The notes beneath the pieces were generated by a model. It was given only the letters and a program-made list of their open reading frames with translations, was not told the DNA's origin and searched no databases. From positions 1 through 54,495 of the forward strand of contig JAAAIG010000172.1 of NCBI GenBank assembly GCA_015852425.1: 54,495 bases of DNA, in the 5' to 3' direction. Both the position numbers and the translations under genes were made by a program. Positions 10,709 through 21,648 of the stretch are shown here, piece after piece; within the stretch, counting starts at the first letter, position 1, and every line of letters begins with the position of its first letter. The stretch is from Gryganskiella cystojenkinii (Eukaryota; Mortierellomycota; Mortierellomycetes; Mortierellales; Mortierellaceae).

Positions 10709-12837
10709 CTATTTTTTCTGAAAGTCCTCAATAAGATGACGGACTGCATCCAAGGTGCCCAAGATCATGGCGACAGCCCCCACGACCAATATGAATAGAG
10801 CCCAGGCTCTCGTCCAGATCGGTGCTCTGGTCAAACCCCCCAGTTTGTAAAAGAACATGACGGGCATGATAAAGACCAGTAAACACATGGTCAACGATCC
10901 AAGCAGATCCATAACATCGCCGAAAAACGGAACCACGGACGCAATCAAACCGACGAGCAAGATGATGATGGACCTTGGGATGGCACGTTTCAGAAACTGC
11001 TGGAAGGTAGAGCCGCGTTCGAAATCCGGGTACCACTTTGTGATCGATTCCTCAAACATCATTGCTAACGAGGTTAGTAGGATCGGGCCCGCGAGGAGAA
11101 CGTGGATCGTGATCAGAGAGTTGGCAAGAATGGACCAGGTGCCTAATAAACGGGAAAAGAAATTTATCATTACCATGTGAAAAAGCTAGGCGCACGTCAA
11201 AGCATAGATACGCTTCATACATCCCCCATCCCCATCCGAACACGAGTTCGATATCACTTACCACGAGGCAAATTTCTCAAGATTGGACTCAACGTCGCAT
11301 CCCCATAAGCCGAATATCCAGCCACCGCGATCGACATATACATCACAAAGCACATCGACAGTGCACTCCACACAGCCCGATTCCAGCTTCTCGGGTACTT
11401 CATGGATTGTTCCACGTGTGGGTAAACCACATTCCCTCCGTATGCAAAGCTGATCGTTGCTAGTGCCAACGGCATCTTGGACCAGTTCACAAGATGATGG
11501 CTCGATTCGATGACTTCTTTCACGCCGTGGACCGTTTGCTCGATCGAGACTCCAATCGTGATCAAGACGACTCCCACGGTCGCGACGGCACCTAGGATTG
11601 ATAGCAGCGCGACTTCCTTCATGGTCTTGGTAAAGATTAAACAGGCCCAGACAAACCCCGTACAGGCTGCGACGCAGATGTAAAGAGGCACTTGAGTAGA
11701 AGCAGCGGGAGTGAAGGTTGAAGGACTCGAAGTCCGGATCATGCCCTCCATTAACGTCGCGGACAGGATCATGTACAAGATTGCACAACCAAACAAGTTG
11801 ACTGCGACAGTTCCATACGCAAAGTAATGGCCGACAGTCCCGTACGCATCCCGGGCAATCTCTTGATAAGAGGTTCTTCGAGTTTCGCTATTGTGAAAAG
11901 AAAAGAGAGTAACGGAGAAGAAGAAGAAAAAAAGAAGAGTGAGCACTTCAGATCAAAATAAGTAAAAAAATAATTAAGCATAGAAAAGATCAAAAGGGTC
12001 CAGACAGGGACTTCCCGACTAAAGAAGAAACAGATAGAAAAATAATAAAAAAAAAGGAGAGAGATAAAAAGAGGACAACAACATTACGTCTTTAGGTATA
12101 AACAGTCGATGATAATACATCCTGTGTAAGCCGACATGAAGAGCGCGAGCACGATGATCAGAGATCCTAACCATCCGGACTCGGAAACTGCATGCGGCAT
12201 GCCTAACGTTCCCGTGCCACCAACAACACATCTAAAGGTGGCGCGAATACGGTAGAAGAAAACCAATGGCGAAAATAAAAATGACCAAATGTAGGTTAGA
12301 CGAAACACATTCCTCGTTTAATTTTTTTTAGTGTAAACATCATCTTGTCTACTGCCATTTTTTTTGGCAACGGTCTTCATGGGAAAATGCTGTTATCCGC
12401 TAAGGAAAGAAAAGAAAAACTTACACTAGACTGGCAATTGTCTTGAACGTACTAACCCCTCCTTCACGAAACGATCGCATACTACTGCTGCCCCCTCCTA
12501 TGCTAGCTCCAAACCCATCTCCAAAGTTTCCTTCCGCATCCACGCCAAGATTGTCGTCGGAGCCATTGCCCTTTTCCTTGGGAAGGCTCAAATCCGATCC
12601 AACGACCGTGGATCCTGACTGGAATGTATCTGCTGAGCCCGCAGACCCTCTTCGATCAAAGAACGGTTGCAGGACCGTCAAGAGTGAGGATGTTGATCTC
12701 TCAAAGGCATTTGCTGGTCTTTGAGGTTGTTGCTGTTGCTGCGAATGAGTCGAAGAAGGAACATGGCCATTATTGACGGACAAAGAAGAGCTGTTGTTGG
12801 AATTGAAGTTGGAGTTTGAAGAGGAGGAATGCGCCAT
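10709..12837 (-). CDS. Vacuolar amino-acid transporter, AAAP family (AVT1/SLC32-like)
   Basis: Predicted proton-coupled amino-acid carrier of the AAAP (Aa_trans) family, which in fungi mostly sits in the vacuole. Exons are 12837-12425, 12231-12088, 11887-11262 and 11142-10709, giving 538 residues with every phase closing. The first exon encodes about 135 disordered residues rich in Ser, Asn and Gln. The transporter core starts at CVVGGTGTLGMPHAVSESGW, the family's first helix signature, and continues with AYTGCIIIDCLYLKT, SYQEIARDAYG, ATISFAYGGNVVYPHVEQSM and YSAYGD; there are about ten to eleven helices. FAYGGN plus the PHVEQSM loop resembles fungal AVT1-type members. The C-terminus is short (HLIEDFQKK). 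A TATA-like box lies about 145 bp upstream of the start. Substrate is not predictable. Confidence 0.93.
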
Positions 12838-12977
12838 GTGAACAAGAGAAAAAAAAATAACAACTAATAAATTCTTGGGGGTAAGGGTGGTAGGATGTAA
12901 CAACACAAAGAAGCAGAATGGTTGCAGGACTTCGATTTTTTTTAAAGGAAGATGGGTAATCAAGTGGAGCTATGGCC

Positions 12978-12986
12978 CTTTATATA
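12978..12986 (-). promoter_or_regulatory. TATA-like box upstream of the AVT-type transporter gene
   Basis: On the minus strand this reads TATATAAAG, about 140-150 bp upstream of the ATG at 12837. Position and sequence suit a fungal core promoter; no transcription start is known. Confidence 0.45.
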
Positions 12987-13615
12987 TGTGGTCGAAACGT
13001 AGGAGGCGTGATCCAGAACTTGGAGCTCAACAAGCCCTCAAAGAGGGGGTGTGGAATGAATGATTGGTAAACAGATGGGCAACAATAACAGAATTGAAAG
13101 AAAAAAATTTAAACTCGGGGTGCACTGATGCGGTGCAAGGTGGAATCACAAGCAACAGCAAAACGACAAAAAAAAAGGGTAGGAAGATGAAGAAGAAATA
13201 GAGAGAAAGAAAAAAAAAAGGGTTCTTTTGGAGCGTAGTTTTATGAGCTGAGGATTCCCAAAGTAACGGAAGAGCAGGAGAGCGGTAAAGGAAGGGGAGT
13301 AGACCTGTTCAGGATTTGGGGAGTTGTGGATTTGGAGTGAGACACCAAAGAAAAAAAATCGTTCTCTGGCAGCACGAAATGTCTCAAAAAGCGCGGAAAC
13401 AACGCGACAGATCGGGTGGATCTCGTAAAAAGGAACTTTGAAATTTTACGGCACCCAACAACCAACAACTCAACATCAAAGTACTATTGTCGCTCCATCG
13501 CCGTTACCTACACCATCGAACCCCCCCTATTTTTGGTCAGACCTAGGTTAACTCCCTCATCGATAATGACCAAGGATTCGAGTTAAAAAAATATATATAA
13601 AAGTTGTTATTCTTT
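12987..13615. other. Intergenic, A-rich, no gene seen
   Basis: Upstream region of the AVT-type gene and 3' region of the carboxypeptidase gene. It contains many A runs and an AT-rich patch near 13584-13602 just beyond the carboxypeptidase stop codon, a plausible polyadenylation region. No open frame here looks like protein. Confidence 0.45.
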
Positions 13616-15918
13616 CTAAATGATATGTGCAGGCGCGCTTCTACGACTACGCTCTCCCAATTTTTCCAGTTGGAGATTCTCATACCCCTCAATAAGACTC
13701 TTAATCATTTCTAAGTTTGACTTGGGCTGATCCATGGGTGCCAAATGACCGGCCCCCAAGACTACCACTTTGGCCAACTTCCCGGTCCTTGTGATATATC
13801 CAGCCAATTGACCATTGTGCAACCAAAGCTCGCGCTCCGTGTCCAAGAACGCCTCTTGACCAGACCATTCCAGTTCATCGATCCAGGTCTGAGACCCCGC
13901 GACCGCATCCCGGAAATCAAAGACGCCTTGATAAGCCAACACCTTGATCTCATCCTCATGCTTCAACAACTCGGAAACCATCCAGGCCGCGGATTTCATG
14001 ATATCACCTCCCATGCTCTTGATCACGATGGGATCCTTTGTGTACTCGGTCTCTTCTCGACCTTGTTCGATCCGCTCAATCTCCTGGCTCGGAACCCCCT
14101 GGGATTCCAAAAACGACTTGCGAGGACCAAATACGTTCAAGGAGTCCTTGACCGAGGCGAGGTTCAAAAACTTTTCCATCCTCGACCAATCATTCGAAAC
14201 AGATCCTTTACGGATATCGTACCAGTTCAAACCACCTGTCGCGTTCTTGAACGCCTCAAAAACCTCGAGTCTGCGCTCGTTACTGGCAAAGAACCGACCT
14301 TGTTTCGCCTCCTCAACCGATGATTGTTGTAAGCTTCGCATCCTTTCAGCCTGCCTTTTTGTAACAAGGCCGAGATAGAACGCATGGTCCGCGTGGATCT
14401 GGACTTGAGAGACGGGGTCTGTGAGACTGTTGCCGAGCGCGATTCCCTTCAAGGGGAAATGAATCTGTTCCGGCACCGAGACAACTTGATCTTGAACGTG
14501 ACGATGTCTTCGCCCTTTGTTGGATTCAATGATCCCGTACGCAAGCGCTGGAATGTATTTGCCCGCATAACTCTCACCGGCCAGGTAAAGATCTCTCGAT
14601 TGTTGTTCTGGGTACCGCTCATAAAACTGATCCAAGAACACCAACAGGTCCTGAACGACCGCGCGTTGGTCCTTCACATACCCATTGTAAAACATCGGAT
14701 CCTTATTCTCCAGGATCGCAGTCTTGTGCATACGATTCGCTTCCTGTTGGAATGGTTTTTCACGATCAATGTGGTTGGCAAAGACTTGTTGTTCTCGGGC
14801 TTGATCCCTGAGGAGCTGTGAATGAAGTTGTTCCGAAAGTCTTTTCAGCGTGGGTTTGTCCTTGACTAACTGATCATCTTCATCAGAGCGACGGGTCACA
14901 TACGAGAATCCAGTCCCGACGGGTTGATCAATAAATAACATCGTGTAATCATCTGCCCAAGAGACCGATTGACGGGCCAGTTTCATGTCCTCAGTCACGC
15001 GGATAGGGCCATTCTCGAAAAAGAGGCCAATCATGGAACTACTGCCCGGGCCTCCTTGCAGCCAACTTTAAAGATTGTTAAGGGACAGGGAAAAAAGAGA
15101 GCGGAAAAAATGTTAGGAGGTTGAGGAGGAAACGTCAAGAAAAAAAGAGGAGATAAGTCCTTGAATGTAGCGGCATTTAGACAGGGTTGGCGCAGGTTAT
15201 TCTTTACATGATAAGCGGCGGGTCCTTGACTTTGGGTTTGATCGCTGGGAAGAACCAGTAGTACCTAATCAAGAAACAAGGCACAACAATTTTACACAAT
15301 TTGCCAGTCGTTAGCCGAATTGGATTGTGGGAAAGACAACGTGAGACACAAAACCTTGTTTTGTGTCTCACCCACGGATATTCTCCCATGCTGCGCACGA
15401 GTCCTTTTTTATGGTTGTCCGAGTCCCCAATACGCCCGAACTGGCGAAAAGACTACTTACATGCTGGTCTCGCCATGGTATCCGCTCCCATTCCAGGACC
15501 GGATGGGGAAATGGCCTGCATAGCTCTCCTCAATCGGTTCCTCTCCTTCAGCCCAGGGCAAGTCGCCCACACGGTGTTCCTCTCGAATCGGAAGGCGACC
15601 GTTGTAACAACTTCGGATGCGACCACCAGACTTTGTGTTTCCCCCGTTGACAAGCGAACATGGCAAAGTCCAAGTCGAGGAAGAGGTTGCAGTCTTGGAC
15701 GAGAACCCAGAGTCCTTTCTCTCTGATGCCTTTGGACGTCGGACCTCGTCAGAGAATGAGACCTGTTCGAAAGTTGGGGAATCCGCGTGGGCCTCAAGTG
15801 GAGCGGCAACTGCTGCAACCGCGGAAGAGATTGTTGAAATACATGTTGAGGAGGACAGAACAAGAAGGAGAATGTGTGTCAGGGACAATGAGCTCACAAA
15901 GGTCAGCTTTGACCTCAT
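13616..15918 (-). CDS. Secreted serine carboxypeptidase, peptidase family S10 (CPVL-like)
   Basis: A secretory or vacuolar enzyme that removes C-terminal residues from peptides. Exons are 15918-15461, 15264-15208 and 15065-13616, giving 654 residues with phases closing. A hydrophobic signal peptide (THILLLVLSSSTCIS) starts at about residue 14. The substrate-binding motif is WLQGGPGSSSMIGLFFENGP (about 173-192). The catalytic triad is Ser337 in GESYAGKYIP, Asp555 in YQGVFDFRDAVAG and His612 in GAGHLAPMDQP. GGPGSSSMIGLF and AGYITRTG resemble the vitellogenic-like (CPVL) branch more than Kex1, and there is no C-terminal membrane anchor. A charged insert of about 75 residues sits between FSYVTRR and the helix before the nucleophile, making the protein longer than the usual 450-500. 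Intron 1 contains a perfect hairpin. Confidence 0.93.
15341..15371. repeat. Perfect 13-bp inverted repeat (hairpin) within carboxypeptidase intron 1
   Basis: GTGAGACACAAAA (15341-15353), a 5-base loop, then TTTTGTGTCTCAC (15359-15371). The arms are exactly complementary. The site lies inside the first intron (about 15265-15460) of the leftward carboxypeptidase gene, so it would fold in the pre-mRNA. Confidence 0.9.
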
Positions 15919-16010
15919 GGCGGAACAGAAACGAGGGAAATGGATGGATTGTAAAAAAATAAAGCGGATTGGGGAGAAAGGAGAGGGAAACAAATTGTTA
16001 AAGGCGCAAA

Positions 16011-16025
16011 AAATATATATAAAAA
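16011..16025 (-). promoter_or_regulatory. TATA-rich core promoter of the carboxypeptidase gene
   Basis: On the minus strand an uninterrupted TTTTTATATATATTTTTT-like tract lies about 95 bp upstream of the ATG at 15918, a typical place for a fungal TATA element. Inference from position only. Confidence 0.45.
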
Positions 16026-16312
16026 AAGGGTGAGCTCGTCCAGTGCGGGAAGCAGACCTTATTTCTCAAAAGGGGGGCAACCAAACCCAGTGGTGACTTT
16101 CCTTCCCCTCCTTCTTTTCTTTGTTCAGTGTTCTCTGTTCTGATACCCTCTGCACTCTCTCCTTCCCAGGAGTGGAGAAGAGGAGAGGAGGATGGATTGT
16201 GGTTCTAATGTACACGTTGGTTTATTTACGTTCTGTTACAAATATGCAAAGCGAAAAAGTAAGGGGTGGAGTAGCGGAAGAGACCCATTGTCCGGCCCGA
16301 ACTGCATAATAA
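16026..16312. other. Intergenic between the carboxypeptidase promoter and the kinase 3' end
   Basis: No gene seen. It holds the distal promoter of the carboxypeptidase and the 3' untranslated region of the kinase gene, which ends at 16313. Confidence 0.4.
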
Positions 16313-19300
16313 TTAGTGCTTGGTATCGTCGCGGTTCTTGACCCACTCAGGAGGCGCACCGACAGACATGGTCAAGGGATCGATCAAACCGTCATAGTTC
16401 TCATAGACCGTATAATCAAACGTCGTGAACTCTCGATCGATCAAGGCCATCTGGTACGCAAACTTTTCCTTCCGGCTCATATTAGCAGACGGCGCTGATG
16501 CGGACGCAGCAGGGTGTCCACCTTGTTGAACACCGCCACCTCCAGTACCAGCTGGATGTGCAGGCGAAGGCAATCTCTGAACTGGCATATGTCCTTGTTG
16601 AAGTTGTTGTTGTTGAGGATGCAATTGACGCTGTAGTTGTTGCTGCTGTTGTTGCTGATGAGGATGTTGAGGGGTTGGTGCGTGCGCATGCTGTTGATGT
16701 TGATGGTGATGCTGATGTTGTTGCTGATGCTGCTGCTGTTGTTGAAGTTGTTGTTGCTGCTGCATTTGATGTTTCAGGAGCGAGCTTGGCAACTGGTTCC
16801 TGCCTGGCAGTGGGTTTGGCAAGGGGCTGCCCCCGTTCGACATGGAGGATGAAGACGAAGTCGAAGTAGAAGACTGGTATTGTTGTTGTTGCTGTTGCTG
16901 TTGTCTTTGCTGACTGTCTTGCAGGTACTGATAATCGTCGTCTTCGCAATAGGCTTTCTGGGCTTTGGGCTGTCGTCCGCCATGTTGTGGCGTAGCACTA
17001 TATGAATTCGAGACATATCCACCGTTCTTCGAGGGCATGGCCGGCTTTGACAGATAAACGGCCGTAACACCATTGCTGCTCTGGTTTGAGTAACTGTATC
17101 CACTTGCCGTCTCGCCAGAACCATTCATAGCCGCTGCGATCGAGATATTTTGACCAGATTTTGGAGAGTAGTGAGATGGATGCTTTGGAGGACTCTGAGT
17201 CGGTGGTGGCGGCAGAGACGAAGATGCGGGATGCCGACTATACATCCCCTGTTGTCGTACAGGCTGTCCCGCAGATCGAGTTGCTGAGGGTGGAGGAGGC
17301 ATCGGAAAGGCCATGATGGCTGCGGTGGTGAGTGCAGGCGATCCATTCGTTCGCAGCTCCCGTCCCGACTCCAACTGCTGCTGTTGCTGCAAGTGAGAAT
17401 GCGGTCCAGACTGAGGTTGGGAAAGATGAATATGACTACTGTTGTTGCTGCTGGGATTGCTGCTATCGCTGTCCCGATCTTTGATATTACCATGGCCACC
17501 GAGATAGACTTTAGACTTTTTCTTGGTCAATTTCTTCTCGTTCGAGTTTGGAGGCGTCTGGTATGCGCGGCTGCCGTTGCTGTGATTATGGTTATTATAG
17601 TGGTTGCCGCCTCGGTTATTCTCTTCAGAAGAAAGTGCCATCGCGGCCATGGCGTACTCTGCTGCTGCAGTCGTCGCCTCTTGTTCAGCCTTAAGTCGAG
17701 CATGCTCGTCTTTGGCGGCCTTTTCCTTTTCCTTCTGCAACCTCTGGGCTCGTTTGCGTGTTGATCTATAAGTTAGAGGCTCATCGTCCAGCAAGAGTTC
17801 CTCTAGATCATAGGTCGCGTCGAAATTGGCTTGGTCGGATGAAGGTCGGAATTTTGGAGTAAGTTGCTTGGTCTCAAGCATGTACCACCAGTTCTCTGGA
17901 TTCGTTTGATAAGCTCCAGCCTGAAAAAAAGGGTGCTGGCGGATCCCATCCATGCCTCCTTTGACTCCCAACCTCTCCTTTGGGTCCCGTGTCAAAAACT
18001 AATAAATGGAAACGGCGGTTATGAGCACAATTGGGATGTTGACGAAGAGATTTGAACAAAAAGAAAAAAAAGAAAGAAAAACTTACCCCTCGCAGGGCAG
18101 ATATACATTCCCTCGAGAGACCCTCCTTCTCTGGAAACTCGATCGGTTGGGTGGCAATCGCCTTCTTAAGATCGCCAAGAGTCTCGGTCTGGAATGGTCG
18201 TTTGTTATAGATACACTCGTAAAAGACGATTCCTAGAGCCCACCAATCTACACTAGTTCCATATCCGTTGCTATTGAAGACCTCGGGAGCCATATACGCC
18301 ACGGTGCCAGATTGTGAGGTCAAAAAGGGCTTCTCAGGCGTCAGTTTGCAACCAATATTGAAATCTGTCAAATGTGCATGTCCATTCTCGTCCAGGAGGA
18401 TATTGTCGGGCTTGATATCTCGATGTACGATTCCGAGCGTATGCAAGTGTGTGATGGCAGAACACATCTCTGCGACCCAGAACCGGACAACATCCTCGCC
18501 AAACTGTTTTCTGTTCAAGTGGAATCGTAGATCACCACCCATCCTAAATAGAAAAGACCAAAAAAACCGTCATAAGTGAAGGTGATGGTCAGTTGGACCC
18601 TGTGGAACCAGCATGACAAAACAAAATCATCAACTGATCAGTGATATAGCCAGTCCTGCAGCTTCTTCCTTACATGAGATCCATACACATGTACATGTAC
18701 TCGTCGTCCTGGAAAGCAAAGCGCATGTTAACGACGAATGCATGGTCCAAAGTTTCGAGGATCTGTCGTTCCCGTAGCACATTCCGCACAGCGTCCATCT
18801 TGATGACTTGTGCCTTGGAGATATATTTGAGTGCATAGACTTTGGCCGTTTCTCGTCTTTCCACCATTCGGACCTAGGATTGGTCAGTGAAACAAAAGCA
18901 AGTAGAGTTTGACCGAGCGAAGGGAGAAAAAATAAGTTTTTCAAGCGTTTTTTTCTTTTGCTTGAAAAGAGGAGCATCGGGTCGATCAACGTTGCTCTCT
19001 CACTCAGAATGCACGAGTCTGTGTTGACGGTTCATTATTGGTGCGACCATGAAGAATTGTAGACAGGAAGTAAAGTTTTTTCACCATGGTCACAAACACC
19101 AAGGCTTTTTGTATCCATTAAATAAACTGGAACAAAAGGTCTAATATTCCCTACTCACAAGGCAAAGAACCCATTTCTCTTCACGCGAATCGGGGACTCT
19201 CACTTCGTCCAATCAGGTTCAAATCCACATCGCCATACCTTTTTTTTAGGACCACGAGTACCAACCATTCACGAGGAAAGAAAATATAAAAAAATAAGCT

Positions 19301-19970
19301 GGGATACGTTGTCCCTGGGGAAAGGAAAGCGAGAGGAGGAAAAAAAAATAAAGTTGTCTGCATGCTTCTGAGCACAGAAGGAATACTTGTAAAAATATCT
19401 TCAAATACATCAGCTTGACTACCGACCGATTCGAAGCCACTTGTCAAACCCTCTTTCTTTGGGATCCACATAAAAAAAGAGACGTGTTGGTCTCGCTCGA
19501 AGAGAAGAACAGAAAGGAAAAAAAGTAGAAGGGAACTGGAAAGGGTTGCGCACGTGTGCGTTGGCTCATTGATGGATGAATAAATGAGATGAAAGAACAA
19601 CAGTCTTTGTGGCATGGGACTCCCTGTCCGTCAACATTTCATATTTGTTTTACCTTTCCAAAGGATCCTCGGCCAATGACCCTGAGCAGTTTGAACTGGA
19701 AGAGGTTGACTGTATTGGCAGAGACGATTCAAATGACAAAAAAGAAATGTGATTAGAAAACACATGAGCTGATCGCAATTTCGCATTGTGAGTGCTGTCT
19801 GTTTTTTTTTTTTTTTTTTTTGCTCAATCGTTTCAGTAACAGCAGAGGGAGGGTAAGCAAAAGGAATGCAAAGAGAGAATGGCGAGTTTGGCGAGTTTGG
19901 CGAGTCTACACGAATCCTTGCCTTCATTGTCAAAGATGTCCTCTTGATCTCTGCTGGAGCCGTTTCCCAT
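16313..19970 (-). CDS. AGC serine/threonine kinase of the YANK/STK32 family
   Basis: Exons are 19970-19922, 19709-19654, 18873-18674, 18543-18087 and 17998-16313, giving 815 residues with all phases closing. The N-terminus MGNGSSRD has Gly2 and Ser6 and fits N-myristoylation. The kinase domain (about residues 17-300) has the loop GRGSFGK, the ATP lysine in YALKYISK, HRDIKPDN (about 142-149), DFNIG in place of DFG (162-166), which is the YANK hallmark, SGTVAYMAPEVF and the C-lobe TRDPKERLG. After the domain come about 500 residues of Lys/Glu-rich helix and Gln/His/Ser-rich linker, then a conserved-looking C-terminus (KEKFAYQMALIDREFTTFDY). The first intron has a GC donor and the second is about 780 bp long. 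The tail is much longer than the short C-terminus of animal STK32. Substrates are unknown. Confidence 0.93.
16575..16915 (-). repeat. CAG/CAA-type trinucleotide repeats coding Gln/His tracts in the kinase tail
   Basis: Interrupted GTT/GCT/GAT triplets on the plus strand encode poly-Gln and Gln-His runs in the kinase C-terminal linker. The mixture of CAG and CAA codons suggests the amino-acid tract is kept rather than a pure microsatellite. Confidence 0.8.
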
Positions 19971-21648
19971 GTCGGGGCAGGGATTATGCAAAGAGGTGAA
20001 TGCGAAGAACGTTTGTTAAAGGGGAGAGGAGAATGTGACAAGATGTGCTATTTGTTGTTTTGATGAGTGGTCGTGGTGGGTCGTTAAAAGGAGTCGAGTA
20101 AAAGAGATTTGAATGAGAAAAGAGATTGAATGAAAGAAGTTTGAAAGGAAGGGAAACAAAAAAGGGAAATGAAGGGTTCCTTTGTTCAAAAGGGTCCTTC
20201 TCCTCTTCTGCACACTGCAGGGCAATCAAATATCATCAATGAATGACCTTGCCTTCCTCTCCCTCGCCCTTGTCATTCTTCGTCCTCGAAAAAAGCCGAT
20301 CGACTCTCAGTCCCCTCTCTCCATTCCTCTCTCATATTCCGTCGTCGTCATGTTTCCTTGACATCTCGTTCCCAAATAATAATTTCTTCATGTCTTCTAT
20401 ATCTTTATCTCTCTATCTCTCCTTCTTTTCCACGGTTCCGCAGATGAAATATTAAAAAAAGCAAGCCATCACAAGCACAGCGCGCTGCTATCAATGCACA
20501 CAAAAAGAAAAAAAGAAATTACAAAGACATATGGTGCGTAAATTGAGGGTCCAAAAGCGTCTTTTCTCTCTGTCGCACGGGGACCTGCATGCGATCGGTC
20601 TCTCAGACCATTGACGGTTGCAAAATAAACCGTTCCTCTAATTCTGTTAATTCTGTTGAGCCGTGGGCAACTAACGCCACACCAACCAAAAGTACCTTTT
20701 CAGATCAACAAGCTCGTGTGTATGCTGACATGATCAACTCGCCCTGTTCATCTTTAGGTTCCCGACTCTTCTCTCTCTCTCTCTCTCCCCGTGTGGATGT
20801 GTATCTCTTCCCGTTCCTCTCGTTCTCTTCTTGGATCTCGGATTTGTCTGATTATGCTCTCCTTCTCCCTCTCACTTTCACTTTTTCACTTTCAAACCAT
20901 GCCACTCTCTCCTCTGCGCATTATGTAAAACAGAAAAATGAGCCTAAACGGCTGCGCGCCAAAAGGTTTGACTTGTTGACTACGTAGTGTTCCACTTTTC
21001 ATACCCCTCATGTGGGGCAGTTGGCAGACCCATTTGACCTTAGTCCCATTTTCCCAGCTTTGCAACAATTGCAATTTATCAGAAACAACCTTTTTCACAC
21101 TCTCCTATGGGAAAAAAAATCAGTTCTGCAGCATTCGATTATGTCAAGAACCAAAACAGAAAACCGTCTTCGTTCCTGAACGATCTGGAGATTGTCAGCC
21201 AAACGTAAAATTCCACCAGCGCAAAAAAAATTGAAGAGAGAATCTGGGAAATCGGCTAAATGCTTGAAATTATTATTATTGTGGAGAAAACACAGGAAGG
21301 AGAGAGAAGGGGGGGGGGGGGGGGGGAGCAGAAACCCCCGATCGGTAATCACACTCCACGCAGCACGAGGGTGGAGGGAGGTACGATCGTTCGACTACAA
21401 CAAGGTATCTTTTTACTTGTTTGTTGTTTAAAAAAGGCAGAAGTGAATCAACATGTACTCTTGCCATTTTTTTCTGACATCACGTTTTTAAAGCCATGAG
21501 CAACCTTCCTTGTTTCCAACCCTCTCGGCTACATTATTGTAATCATTAGTATCTTCCTTCGCCGCCATTTTCCTTCCCTCGCTTGTTTTAGCCAGTTAGG
21601 ATTCTTTCCGCCTCGATTTCTCCGTCTATACTTGTTTCGGTCTTGCTT
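19971..21648. other. 1.7-kb intergenic region, no gene supported
   Basis: Promoter of the leftward kinase and 3' region of the kelch gene. It contains CT-rich tracts (20240-20450, 20770-20910) and an 18-base G run at 21309-21326. The open frames here are short and low-complexity. I see no RNA gene with recognisable tRNA boxes. Confidence 0.45.
21309..21326 (+). repeat. Homopolymer run of 18 G
   Basis: Uninterrupted G run in intergenic DNA. It could fold as a G-quadruplex or be a slippage-prone site; its length may not be exact in the assembly. Confidence 0.8.

Noticed and set aside
13584..13602. AT-rich patch near the carboxypeptidase 3' end as a promoter
   Set aside because: It lies just past the stop codon of a leftward gene, so a polyadenylation region is more likely.
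14384..14821. Plus-strand open frame inside the carboxypeptidase gene
   Set aside because: It is the antisense shadow of the catalytic exon.
13616..15918. Naming the carboxypeptidase KEX1
   Set aside because: No C-terminal membrane anchor or acidic tail, and the GGPGSSSMIG motif is closer to the CPVL branch.
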